Of a DNA stretch of 24,176 bases, positions 7,464-14,073 are shown one piece after another. The notes below the pieces were generated by a model. That model did not search any database and was not told the origin of the DNA. It saw nothing but the letters and a program-made list of their open reading frames with translations. Every line of letters begins with the position of its first letter. The first letter of the stretch is position 1. The DNA comes from an uncultured Mycoplasmatota bacterium (lineage in GTDB: Bacteria; Bacillota_I; Bacilli_A; RF39; UBA660), in the NCBI GenBank assembly GCA_900546715.1, contig UREA01000023.1:1-24176 (forward strand), given 5' to 3'. Both the position numbers and the translations under genes were made by a program.

Positions 7464-7520
7464 CCTTAATCAATATATGTGTATACTTAAGACAAAATGT
7501 TTTTATAAGGAGTATAAAAT

Positions 7521-7778
7521 ATGAAAATGTTTTTAAAAACTATATCAGTTACATTACCAATTTTAGCATTACTTATTATATTTATACCTGTTCAAACAAT
7601 AGGAGAATATATTGCTTTAAATGTAGCAGGTATAATAATGACTATAGTCGCTATGATTTTAGGAATTAAATATAAAGATAAATTAAGCATTGCTATAGGA
7701 ATTGGAGTGATAGTAGGATTGATTATTGGATTAATTGCAACAATTTTTATTCTAAATAGATATGATTTGTTTTTATAA
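7521..7778 (+). CDS. Small membrane protein, 85 aa, three helices
   Basis: Almost wholly hydrophobic. Three membrane helices can be drawn (about residues 7-25, 32-50 and 56-78), with short Lys/Asp-bearing turns such as KYKDKLS between the second and third. Family not recognised. The ATG has an AAGGAG ribosome site with good spacing. It ends before a bidirectional terminator also used by the opposite tRNA operon. The paired terminator sequences suggest that this gene and the preceding membrane-protein gene arose or moved together, but their proteins are not visibly similar. Confidence 0.7.
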   Translation: MKMFLKTISVTLPILALLIIFIPVQTIGEYIALNVAGIIMTIVAMILGIKYKDKLSIAIGIGVIVGLIIGLIATIFILNRYDLFL

Positions 7779-7813
7779 AACAGTTGAAACAAGAAAAATT
7801 GTTAAACTATTTT

Positions 7814-7846
7814 AAAAACTACTAGTCAAAAAAACTAGTAGTTTTT
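7814..7846. terminator. Bidirectional terminator, ACTACTAGT stem (copy 2)
   Basis: AAAAACTACTAGT (7814-7826) pairs with ACTAGTAGTTTTT (7834-7846) around a seven-base loop, with Ts on both strands. It closes the 85-aa membrane-protein gene (plus) and the tRNA operon (minus). Confidence 0.85.
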
Positions 7847-7856
7847 ATATTAAATC

Positions 7857-7930
7857 TGGTGCCGTAACAGTGAATTGAACACTGATTTAATCCTTACCAT
7901 GGATTTGTAATACCATTATACTATTACGGC
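7857..7930 (-). tRNA. tRNA-Thr (anticodon GGU)
   Basis: Last gene of the five-tRNA operon. Acceptor stem GCCGTAA pairs with TTACGGC; CCA is encoded. The anticodon stem AATCC/GGATT holds the loop ATGGTAA, giving GGU (Thr). The T-arm is CAGTG/CACTG. The D-arm (GTATAATGGTATTAC) is short and more Gly-like than usual for Thr, with a weak fourth pair. Its place after Phe matches the Met-Asp-Phe-Thr order of Bacillus tRNA operons. Confidence 0.85.
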
Positions 7931-7974
7931 TTATTATATTAAAAAAGCCATTAACTGGCTATATATTAATTATA

Positions 7975-8050
<76 letters not shown>

Positions 8051-8053
8051 ATA

Positions 8054-8130
8054 TGGCGGTTCGTACGGGATTTGAACCCGTGATCTCCTGCGTGACAGGC
8101 AGGCGTGATAGGCCACTACACTAACGAACC
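8054..8130 (-). tRNA. tRNA-Asp (anticodon GUC)
   Basis: Acceptor GGTTCGT pairs with ACGAACC. Anticodon stem CCTGC/GCAGG holds loop CTGTCAC, giving GUC. T-stem ACGGG/CCCGT; discriminator G and encoded CCA, as expected for Asp. Third gene of the operon. Confidence 0.95.
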
Positions 8131-8132
8131 AT

Positions 8133-8210
<78 letters not shown>

Positions 8211-8221
8211 ATATCTAAAAT

Positions 8222-8314
8222 TGGCGGAGGAAAAGGGATTCGAACCCCTGCGCCGATTTCTCGACCTGTCGGTTTTCAAGACCGATCCCTTCAACCGGAC
8301 TTGGGTATTCCTCC
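8222..8314 (-). tRNA. tRNA-Ser (anticodon UGA)
   Basis: First gene of the operon. Acceptor GGAGGAA, anticodon stem TCGGT/ACCGA with loop CTTGAAA giving UGA, and the long type II variable arm expected of Ser. Discriminator G and encoded CCA. Confidence 0.95.
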
Positions 8315-8339
8315 ATGCATTTTTTCTGAATGCATTTAG

Positions 8340-8368
8340 ATTATAACAAATTGAAAACGCCATGTCAA
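8340..8368 (-). promoter_or_regulatory. Promoter of the five-tRNA operon
   Basis: On the minus strand, a perfect -35 TTGACA (8363-8368), a 17-base spacer and a perfect -10 TATAAT (8340-8345), as expected for strong stable-RNA transcription. Confidence 0.9.
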
Positions 8369-8399
8369 TAAATTTTGTAAAAAAAATATCAATAAGTAC

Positions 8400-8428
8400 T
8401 TGAAATAATGAAAAAAACATATTATAAT
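8400..8428 (+). promoter_or_regulatory. Promoter of the intron-bearing tRNA-Leu
   Basis: -35 TTGAAA (8400-8405), a 17-base spacer and -10 TATAAT (8423-8428). A small hairpin (GTCTTA/TAAGAC, about 8434-8451) lies between it and the tRNA. Confidence 0.8.
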
Positions 8429-8460
8429 AAAGAAGTCTTATTTAGTTAAGACAGTGCCTT

Positions 8461-8781
8461 GCCCAAGTGGCGGAATAGGTAGACGCACAGGACTTAAGGC
8501 CTCTGACGTTTGGAAGGCCTTGAGCACTAACTTAGAAATGAGTTATGTGAATTTGCTCAAATTCGGGGAAACCTTACAGATAACGCTGATGGCAATCCCG
8601 AGCCAAGATTTGTAAACTTACAAATAAGGTGTAGAGACTTGACGGGCAATACCTAAGTCGTAAGATATGGTAAAGAGAAAGTCCAGACTACAAACATGTA
8701 TGTGGTAGTGAAAACTATAGTAGTAAGAAAATCCTGCGGGTGTAATAACCCGTGCCGGTTCAAGTCCGGCCTTGGGCACCA
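8461..8781 (+). tRNA. tRNA-Leu (anticodon UAA), interrupted by a group I intron
   Basis: The 5' exon is 8461-8495 and the 3' exon 8728-8781, giving an 89-nt spliced type II tRNA with encoded CCA. Acceptor GCCCAAG pairs with CTTGGGC. The anticodon stem CAGGA (8488-8492) pairs with TCCTG (8732-8736), and the joined loop is CTTAAAA, which reads anticodon UAA. The long variable arm (GCGGGTGTAATAACCCGT) and T-arm (GCCGG/CCGGC) are regular. The gene cannot give a normal tRNA without removing 8496-8727. It has its own promoter upstream and a terminator downstream and is oriented opposite to the tRNA operon beside it. Confidence 0.93.
8496..8727 (+). ncRNA. Group I intron in the tRNA-Leu(UAA) anticodon (IC3-like), 232 nt
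   Basis: Inserted after the first anticodon base, the classic site of cyanobacterial and plastid tRNA-Leu introns. P1 forms from exon CTT plus intron AAGGCC against GGCCTTGAG, putting the required U.G pair at the 5' splice site; the intron ends in G8727. P2 is a hairpin with a GAAA tetraloop (8525-8549). P3 is TTGCTC 8553-8558 with GGGCAA 8644-8649. P4 is CGGG 8564-8567 with CCCG 8597-8600. P7 is GACTT 8636-8640 with AAGTC 8679-8683. P8 is TACC 8650-8653 with GGTA 8669-8672. It contains no ORF, so it should depend on the RNA itself for splicing. Confidence 0.92.
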
Positions 8782-8792
8782 TTTAAGAAATT

Positions 8793-8815
8793 AACCGAAT
8801 TATTTCGGTTTTTCT
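8793..8815 (+). terminator. Terminator of tRNA-Leu
   Basis: AACCGAA (8793-8799) pairs with TTCGGTT (8804-8810), followed by a T-rich run. Confidence 0.75.
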
Positions 8816-8822
8816 TTTGCTT

Positions 8823-8860
8823 AAAAAAAGTAAATATGCTTTTTACACATTTACTTTTTT
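8823..8860. terminator. Bidirectional terminator downstream of the 8851-9495 gene
   Basis: AAAAAAGTAAAT (8823-8834) pairs with ATTTACTTTTTT (8849-8860); T-tracts on both strands. It includes the last codons of the minus-strand gene. Confidence 0.7.
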
Positions 8861-9495
8861 CTTGCTAATGTTTTGTTACTTGCAAGTATTTTAAGTGCTT
8901 CGATATTTTCTTCAGTTAAATTCTCTTTATGAGTTAAGAAATCATCTAAATTGCTGATAACTATTGGTAAAAGCTGAATTGGTAAACCTATAGCATTTTC
9001 AAACCAATTTTTAATATCTTCGTTTTCTTCGTCATCAAAAATAATTAGTTCATCGATAATAGCATCATCAAAAGCTGTATCATTTTGGTATTTAGCTATT
9101 TCTTCTAGTTTATCTGAAAATGCCCAATGTAGAGATAATGTTTGTTCTAAATCATCTTTAGTTGTATAGTATAATGTAGCATCACCTACAAAATTTTTTA
9201 AAACTGGATAAATTTCTGATAAAACTCCTAATTTTTGTCCTATACTATGCCGATATACACTATCAGCAATTTGTAATCTTAAAAAGTGTCCTTGATTATA
9301 TTTAATAAAAAAATCTAAGGCATCATTTTTATATTCAATAAAATTATTATAAATTTCATAAGGATAAATATGATATTTACCTTCTAATATTCCTTGATAA
9401 ATACTACTTGTAAATTCCATCTTTTTACCAATTTCATTATTTCTTAGCTTGTTTGCAAGTACAAAGCAATCATACATATCTGAATATTTTTCCAT
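8851..9495 (-). CDS. Hypothetical protein, 214 aa
   Basis: Not recognised. A soluble, mostly helical acidic protein (many Asp/Glu, e.g. IIFDDEENEDIKNWFENAI near residues 150-170) with no signal peptide or membrane helix. The start is the ATG at 9495, which has a GGAGGAAAG ribosome site. The frame stays open to 9567, but that extension encodes a Lys-rich hydrophobic stretch overlapping promoter-like TTATATT and has no ribosome site, so it is not used. Transcribed alone, divergent from the DUF308 gene. Confidence 0.75.
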   Translation of the reverse strand: MEKYSDMYDCFVLANKLRNNEIGKKMEFTSSIYQGILEGKYHIYPYEIYNNFIEYKNDALDFFIKYNQGHFLRLQIADSVYRHSIGQKLGVLSEIYPVLKNFVGDATLYYTTKDDLEQTLSLHWAFSDKLEEIAKYQNDTAFDDAIIDELIIFDDEENEDIKNWFENAIGLPIQLLPIVISNLDDFLTHKENLTEENIEALKILASNKTLARKK

Positions 9496-9551
9496 ATCTT
9501 TCCTCCGCTTTAATATAATAACACATTTTTTTAATAATGCAACTAAAAATA

Positions 9552-9580
9552 TTGACAATTTTTTCAATCTAATCTATTAT
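9552..9580 (+). promoter_or_regulatory. Promoter of the DUF308-like gene
   Basis: Perfect -35 TTGACA (9552-9557), a 17-base spacer and -10 TATTAT (9575-9580), followed by an AGGTGGAGG ribosome site. Confidence 0.8.
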
Positions 9581-9597
9581 TTAGGTGGAGGTAACTT

Positions 9598-10125
9598 ATG
9601 AATTCAAAACAAAAAGTAGAATTAATTATAGCAGCATTTTTAATTGTTTGTGGAAGTTTACTACTTATTTTTCCCTTATTTCATTTTGTAGATGTCAAAT
9701 TAATATTTTCAATAGTTTTAGGAGTTTATGCACTTTTAAATCTTATTAAATTCATACTTATAAGAAAATCTAAAGATTATGAAGGATTATTTACAATGCT
9801 TGCATCAATTATTGTACTAATCATAGTATCACTTCTTGATGTAGATAATGTTCCTTGGTATTTAGCGTTAAGTTTATTTGTGTGGATTGCTTTAATGTCA
9901 GTTATTAAACTTAAGAAGGCCGATTATTACAATGATCGAAAAAGTGGAGTCTGGATTTTAGAAATTGTTTGTTTAATATTATTTATTTTAAGTGGTTTAC
10001 TTACAACAATTAATTTATATTATGAAAATGATATTCAAGTATTAGTACTCGGTTACTTTTATTTAATCCATGGTATACTTGAATTAGTTGATCCATTAAC
10101 AAATTATTTAATAGGAAGAAAATAA
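9598..10125 (+). CDS. DUF308 / HdeD-like membrane protein, 175 aa
   Basis: Six hydrophobic helices can be drawn (about residues 9-27, 34-52, 65-79, 86-103, 119-137 and 147-165), with short charged loops. Size, helix number and an internal repeat of paired helices (LIFSIVLGVYALLNLIKF and LVLGYFYLIHGILELVD) fit the DUF308/HdeD family of small inner-membrane proteins. HdeD of E. coli is linked to acid resistance; the role in Firmicutes is unknown. A strong promoter and ribosome site precede it. Confidence 0.75.
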   Translation: MNSKQKVELIIAAFLIVCGSLLLIFPLFHFVDVKLIFSIVLGVYALLNLIKFILIRKSKDYEGLFTMLASIIVLIIVSLLDVDNVPWYLALSLFVWIALMSVIKLKKADYYNDRKSGVWILEIVCLILFILSGLLTTINLYYENDIQVLVLGYFYLIHGILELVDPLTNYLIGRK

Positions 10126-10192
10126 CTTCCTTTTTTATGAATAAATTTTTTGGAAAGGTAGTATAATTTGTTAGAAAGAGAGGAATATTATA

Positions 10193-10453
10193 ATGGAAAT
10201 TCTAAAGGTTTCATCAAAATCTAACCCAAGTAAAGTAGCGGGGGCAATAGCAAATATTTATCGCGAAAAAAAGACAGTGGAATTACAAACTGTTGGAGCT
10301 GGCTCATTAAATCAAGCTATAAAGGCTATTGCTATATGTAGGGGATTTGTTGCTCCAACTGGAGATAATCTAGTAGTAATTCCGGCGTTTAATGATATTG
10401 TAATCAATGGAGAACAAAAAACTGCAATTAAATTAATTGTCGAAAGCAAATAA
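10193..10453 (+). CDS. spoVS: Stage V sporulation protein S
   Basis: An 86-residue protein matching SpoVS along its full length: MEILKVSSKSNPSKVAGAIA at the start, VGAGSLNQAIKAIAICRGFV in the middle (about residues 35-54) and QKTAIKLIVESK at the end. SpoVS is a small nucleic-acid-binding (Alba-like) protein that affects septation and coat assembly during Bacillus sporulation. It is also kept in some non-sporulating bacteria, so alone it does not prove sporulation. The start has an AGAGAGGA ribosome site, with TATAAT upstream near 10160. Single-gene unit with its own terminator. Confidence 0.96.
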   Translation: MEILKVSSKSNPSKVAGAIANIYREKKTVELQTVGAGSLNQAIKAIAICRGFVAPTGDNLVVIPAFNDIVINGEQKTAIKLIVESK

Positions 10454-10454
10454 A

Positions 10455-10482
10455 TAAAAGCAAAATCCATTGCTTTTTTTCT
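10455..10482 (+). terminator. Terminator of spoVS
   Basis: AAAGCAA pairs with TTGCTTT across a short loop (AATCCA), followed by a T-run. Confidence 0.85.
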
Positions 10483-10522
10483 TTATTTTTAGTATACTTG
10501 ATATGAATGGAGGTAAAAAAAT

Positions 10523-11062
10523 ATGGAATTAAAAGGAAGCAGAACAGAAGCTAATTTAATGGCAGCTTTTGCTGGAGAATCTCAAGCTAGAAATAAGTAT
10601 ACTTACTATGCTTCAAAAGCTAGAAAAGAAGGTTATGAACAAATAGCTGCTATATTTGAAGAAACTGCTAATAATGAAAAAGAACATGCAAAAATGTGGT
10701 TCAAAGAACTTCATGGTGGTGACATTCCTACAACTGCCGAAAATTTACTTGATGCAGCTGAAGGTGAAAACTATGAATGGACTGACATGTATGCTGAATT
10801 TGCTAAAGTAGCTCATGAAGAAGGATTTGAAAGAATTGCTTATCTTTTTGAAGGTGTTGCTGCAATAGAAAAAGAACATGAAGAAAGATATCGTAAGCTT
10901 CTTAAGAATGTTGAAGACAAACTAGTATTTAGCAAAGAAGGAGAAGCAATTTGGATTTGTCGCAATTGTGGCCATGTTGTTGTGGGTAAAGAAGCTCCAG
11001 CAGTTTGTCCTGTATGTGCTCATCCACAAAGTTTCTTTGAATTAAAGAAAGAAAATTATTAA
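10523..11062 (+). CDS. rbr: Rubrerythrin
   Basis: A non-haem diiron peroxidase that reduces hydrogen peroxide in anaerobes, taking electrons from ferredoxin- or rubredoxin-type carriers. The N-terminal ferritin-like four-helix domain (residues 1-140) carries the paired glutamate motifs FAGESQARNKY, EETANNEKEHAKM, FEGVAAIEKEHEERY and a further AHEE. The C-terminal rubredoxin domain has CRNCG and CPVC binding one iron. Length (179 aa) is typical. It has a GGAGG ribosome site and TATACT upstream as -10. Its presence supports an anaerobic, oxygen-stress-exposed lifestyle. Confidence 0.97.
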   Translation: MELKGSRTEANLMAAFAGESQARNKYTYYASKARKEGYEQIAAIFEETANNEKEHAKMWFKELHGGDIPTTAENLLDAAEGENYEWTDMYAEFAKVAHEEGFERIAYLFEGVAAIEKEHEERYRKLLKNVEDKLVFSKEGEAIWICRNCGHVVVGKEAPAVCPVCAHPQSFFELKKENY

Positions 11063-11064
11063 AA

Positions 11065-11095
11065 TAAAAAAGTTGGTTTTGTACCAACTTTTTTT
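11065..11095 (+). terminator. Terminator of rubrerythrin
   Basis: AAAGTTGGT pairs with ACCAACTTT around TTTGT, followed by Ts. On the minus strand it also lies at the end of the next gene. Confidence 0.85.
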
Positions 11096-11825
11096 AAAGC
11101 CCTAAAGTAACAACCGCAATAAACATTCCAAAAGTTATTGCAGAAACTAATACAAGCACTATATTGGAAAAACCAGCTAATCCTAATTTGTTTTTGGCAT
11201 CAATTTCTTCTTGTTCTGGAAAACGATAATTAAATTTCGAATTAGTTCTTGTCAAAGTCATTCCTCTTTCCAGTTCTTGATTTTGATCTTGTTCTTGGAC
11301 TTCTTCATTATTTTGTTTTGTCATATTATTTACCTCACTATTAATTATTGTTGCTGCTACACTCATATTATTTCCCAAATTTGCCATAATATCCTTCCGT
11401 GCTTTTAAATCTTTAAGAAAATCTTCTAAATCAGGATTATTAGGATTAGAATCAAATAAAAATTTATTATTTGCATACATTTGAACTTTTTTTAAATAAT
11501 CATCTGCAAACTTTTTTAAAAAAGCTTCTTCATCTTCAGTAATAATCATCTCTTGTGATAACATACTTTTTATTTTTTCTAATTCAGCATCACTTTGATA
11601 ATAAAAACCATTTTTTAAGTAATCAAATATATCTTGTGGTATCATTTGAAAGAATATTGTAGCAATATGATCTATCCCATATCCGGCATTTTTGATTGAA
11701 CTACCATTAAAAGTTAAAATATCACTATTAGGATCATATTGAAAGTCTCTTAAATTAGGATATTTGTCTTTACATCTTTCCAATCTATTAGTTATTTCAT
11801 CACTTATATTAAATAATTCACCCAT
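11094..11825 (-). CDS. Hypothetical protein with C-terminal membrane anchor, 243 aa
   Basis: Not recognised. A helical, charged domain (residues 1-170) is followed by a Gln/Glu-rich linker (EEVQEQDQNQELERG) and a single hydrophobic helix at the C-terminus (about residues 218-242, GFSNIVLVLVSAITFGMFIAVV), so it is tail-anchored. The ATG has an AGGAGAG ribosome site. It is convergent with rubrerythrin, and the IS1634-type element begins about 130 bases upstream of its start. The layout repeats that of the proteins at 1346 and 3023, but no sequence similarity was seen. Confidence 0.75.
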   Translation of the reverse strand: MGELFNISDEITNRLERCKDKYPNLRDFQYDPNSDILTFNGSSIKNAGYGIDHIATIFFQMIPQDIFDYLKNGFYYQSDAELEKIKSMLSQEMIITEDEEAFLKKFADDYLKKVQMYANNKFLFDSNPNNPDLEDFLKDLKARKDIMANLGNNMSVAATIINSEVNNMTKQNNEEVQEQDQNQELERGMTLTRTNSKFNYRFPEQEEIDAKNKLGLAGFSNIVLVLVSAITFGMFIAVVTLGL

Positions 11826-11995
11826 ACAAAAACTCTCCTTGTATTCTAATAATAGTTTAACAAATATTTAGTGAAAATACAATAGTGAAATTTTTGAAAT
11901 TTTACCAATTTTTAAAATTAAAGCCATTTTTGGCATTTTTTTTGAAAAAATTGCCACCCGAGTTTTGCAATGCTCATTATTGTGAATTATATTTC

Positions 11996-12022
11996 AGCCC
12001 TTTGTATAAAAGGGTTTTATTA
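11996..12022 (+). terminator. Hairpin at the left end of the insertion sequence
   Basis: CCCTTT and AAAGGG around a GTATA loop, followed by TTTTATT, ahead of the transposase promoter. It probably insulates the transposase from outside transcription. A second weak hairpin with eight Ts (GCCA/TGGC, about 11929-11948) lies just outside. Confidence 0.5.
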
Positions 12023-12045
12023 TGTCAAGAAATATTTATTTTTGT

Positions 12046-12075
12046 ATTGTACAATTTAGTACAATAGTGTATAAT
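12046..12075 (+). promoter_or_regulatory. Transposase promoter with overlapping inverted repeat
   Basis: -35 TTGTAC (12047-12052), a 17-base spacer and -10 TATAAT (12070-12075). A perfect inverted repeat, ATTGTAC (12046-12052) and GTACAAT (12059-12065), covers the -35 and spacer and could be an operator; ATTGTACAA recurs after the gene at 13897. Confidence 0.65.
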
Positions 12076-12097
12076 AGTTATGTAAGGTAGTGATTTT

Positions 12098-13885
12098 ATG
12101 TCTTTATTTATTAAAAAATATAAATATCCTAACGGAAAAACTTATTGTTCTATTGTGGATGGATATAGAATTAACGATAAAGTAAAACATACAGTAATTC
12201 AAAAATATGGATATTTAGATGATTTGAATCAAAAATATGGTGATGCCCAAAAATACCTGGATAACGAACTTACTCGTTTAAAAAAAGAATTTGAAACTCA
12301 AATTATTGTTAAAATAAACAGAGCAATTGATAACGATTTTAATGATGATACCTTTAATATTGGTTATTCTTATTTTAAAAAAATATTTCAAGAGTTAAAT
12401 ATTGCTGATGTTCTCAAAAGAAAACAATATTCTTCTAATATTGCATTTTCTTTAACGAAGACATGTGAACTACTTACCTATTCTAGAATTATTGATCCTG
12501 GAAGCATAAAACATGTATATGAACATAAAAATCAATTTTTTGAACCTTTTGATTTAAGTCTAGATGATTTATATCGTTCTTTAAAACATTTGTTGGACTG
12601 TAAAGAAGACATTTTTAAAACTATATGGGATAATACCAAGAATAGATATAATCGTGATGCTTCTATTTCTTACTATGATTGTACTAACTATTATTTTGAA
12701 ATAGAATATGATGATACTGATACTCTAAATAAGGATGGCGACATTATCAAAAAAGGATTAAGAAAAAGAGGGCCAGAAAAAAATCATCGTCCTGATCCTA
12801 TCGTTGAAATGGGATTATTACTTGATAAACAAGGATTCCCTATTTCTTATAATTTGTTTCCTGGAAACACTTCAGAAAAAGAAACTTTAATTCCCGAAAT
12901 CAAAAAAATCAAAAGAAGGCATAGCATTGATAAAATCATTGTGGTTGCAGACCGTGGATTAAATTGTTCTGATAACATGATTAAAATGGCTGGTTTAGAC
13001 TTAGACAAAGAAAATAGAGATGGTTATGTTTATGGTCAATCTGTTCGAGGTGCAGATCAAGAATTTAAAGAATGGATTTTAAAAAATAATTATATTGAAG
13101 ATAAAATTACGGATGAAGATGGCAATGAAATTATTTTTAAACACAAATCAAGAATTTACCCTAAAAAAATGTACATTACTAGAGAAGATAAAGGTTTAAC
13201 CAAAAGTGGTAACAAAAAGAAGCAATCCATTACCGTTGATCAAAAACAAATGGTATATTATTCTCAAAAATATGCAGATAAGCAAAAAAGAGATAGACAA
13301 ATGATTATTGAAAAAGCAAAAGATTTAATAAAAAATCCTGGAGCTTATACAAAAGCTACTTCTTATGGAGCTGCTGGATATATCAATAATATAAAATTTG
13401 ACAAAGAAACAGGAGTTATTTCTAATGGTTCTGAACTTTCTTTAAATGTTGACAAAATCAAGGAAGAAGAAAAGTTTGATGGATATTATTCAATAGTAAC
13501 TAGCGAAGAACATTTAAGTGATTTAGAAATCAGAAATATTTATAGAGGGCTTACAAAAATTGAAGAAACATTTAAGATTACCAAATCAGAGTTCAAAGCC
13601 AGACCTATTAATGTAAGATTAGAAGATCATATTGATGCTCATTTTCTTATTTGTTTTATTTCATTGGTTATTATAAGGATTTTGCAAACAGAGACAAATA
13701 ATAAATATTCTTTAAAAACCTTACTTGAAAAAATTAAAAAGTTTCAATGTACACACGAAACTGGTAATTTTTACAAATTCATTGGTTATAAATCAGAAAT
13801 TCAATATTTAAACAAAAAAATAGGATTAAATTTGGATAAGAAATATGATACCAGAGAAAATATCAAAAAAATTATAAAATATTAA
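12098..13885 (+). CDS. IS1634-family DDE transposase
   Basis: A cut-and-paste transposase of the IS4 supergroup, 595 residues, close to the family's usual length. The DDE catalytic triad can be placed: D194 in YYDCTNYYFE, D285 in VVADRGLN, and E489 or E490 in the YRGLTKIEETFKITK segment (Y-R-E-K signature). The long insertion between the second Asp and the Glu is the usual beta-strand insert domain. The ending RLEDHIDAHFLICFISLVII is characteristic of IS1634-type enzymes. The frame is intact with its own promoter and terminator, so the element may be active. The ATG follows a GTAAGGTAGTG weak ribosome site. Confidence 0.88.
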   Translation: MSLFIKKYKYPNGKTYCSIVDGYRINDKVKHTVIQKYGYLDDLNQKYGDAQKYLDNELTRLKKEFETQIIVKINRAIDNDFNDDTFNIGYSYFKKIFQELNIADVLKRKQYSSNIAFSLTKTCELLTYSRIIDPGSIKHVYEHKNQFFEPFDLSLDDLYRSLKHLLDCKEDIFKTIWDNTKNRYNRDASISYYDCTNYYFEIEYDDTDTLNKDGDIIKKGLRKRGPEKNHRPDPIVEMGLLLDKQGFPISYNLFPGNTSEKETLIPEIKKIKRRHSIDKIIVVADRGLNCSDNMIKMAGLDLDKENRDGYVYGQSVRGADQEFKEWILKNNYIEDKITDEDGNEIIFKHKSRIYPKKMYITREDKGLTKSGNKKKQSITVDQKQMVYYSQKYADKQKRDRQMIIEKAKDLIKNPGAYTKATSYGAAGYINNIKFDKETGVISNGSELSLNVDKIKEEEKFDGYYSIVTSEEHLSDLEIRNIYRGLTKIEETFKITKSEFKARPINVRLEDHIDAHFLICFISLVIIRILQTETNNKYSLKTLLEKIKKFQCTHETGNFYKFIGYKSEIQYLNKKIGLNLDKKYDTRENIKKIIKY

Positions 13886-13918
13886 AAAAAGTGCATATTG
13901 TACAACACTTAAAAAATA

Positions 13919-13953
13919 GAGCTAGCCTAGGTACAACCTAGGCTAGCTCATTT
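13919..13953 (+). terminator. Transposase terminator, 14-bp stem
   Basis: GAGCTAGCCTAGGT and ACCTAGGCTAGCTC form a perfect stem around a three-base loop, then ATTTTT. It is unusually GC-rich for the region and nearly symmetric, so it may work in both directions. Confidence 0.85.
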
Positions 13954-14014
13954 TTACTGCAAAACTAAAGATTTGTGAATTATTTTTTCCAAAATTTGGT
14001 ATTTTTAGTTTTAA

Positions 14015-14043
14015 TTGACATCTATTTATCTATAATTTATAAT
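14015..14043 (+). promoter_or_regulatory. Promoter of the serine hydrolase gene
   Basis: Perfect -35 TTGACA (14015-14020), a 17-base spacer and perfect -10 TATAAT (14038-14043). Transcription would begin near 14050, which excludes any start codon before that point. Confidence 0.85.
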
Positions 14044-14073
14044 AGATTAAGTAAAAAGAAACAGGTGATTATT

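Larger units (their letters stand above)
11960..13966 (+). mobile_element. IS1634-type insertion sequence (ends tentative)
   Basis: The transposase gene is flanked by a short inverted repeat: AGTTTTGCA at 11961-11969 and its complement TGCAAAACT at 13958-13966. Inside the left end a hairpin (CCCTTT/AAAGGG, about 11998-12014, then T-rich) would block read-through from outside. Inside the right end a 14-bp hairpin terminator (13919-13949) closes the gene. No short target duplication abuts the repeats. This is not decisive, because IS1634 itself makes unusually long and variable duplications. Another shared sequence nearer the gene (ATTGTAC at 12046 and 13897) is an alternative boundary. Confidence 0.6.

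Noticed and set aside
9496..9567. Upstream extension of the 8851-9495 gene giving a hydrophobic Lys-rich leader that mimics a signal peptide
   Set aside because: No ribosome site, and it overlaps promoter-like sequence; the ATG at 9495 has a strong site.
11885..12067. 60-aa plus-strand open frame before the transposase
   Set aside because: No ribosome site, spans the insertion-sequence end and a hairpin, and encodes low-complexity Phe/Lys sequence.
13975..14073. Upstream extension of the serine hydrolase reading frame
   Set aside because: A perfect promoter (TTGACA, 17, TATAAT) lies at 14015-14043 and a good ribosome site precedes the TTG at 14074.
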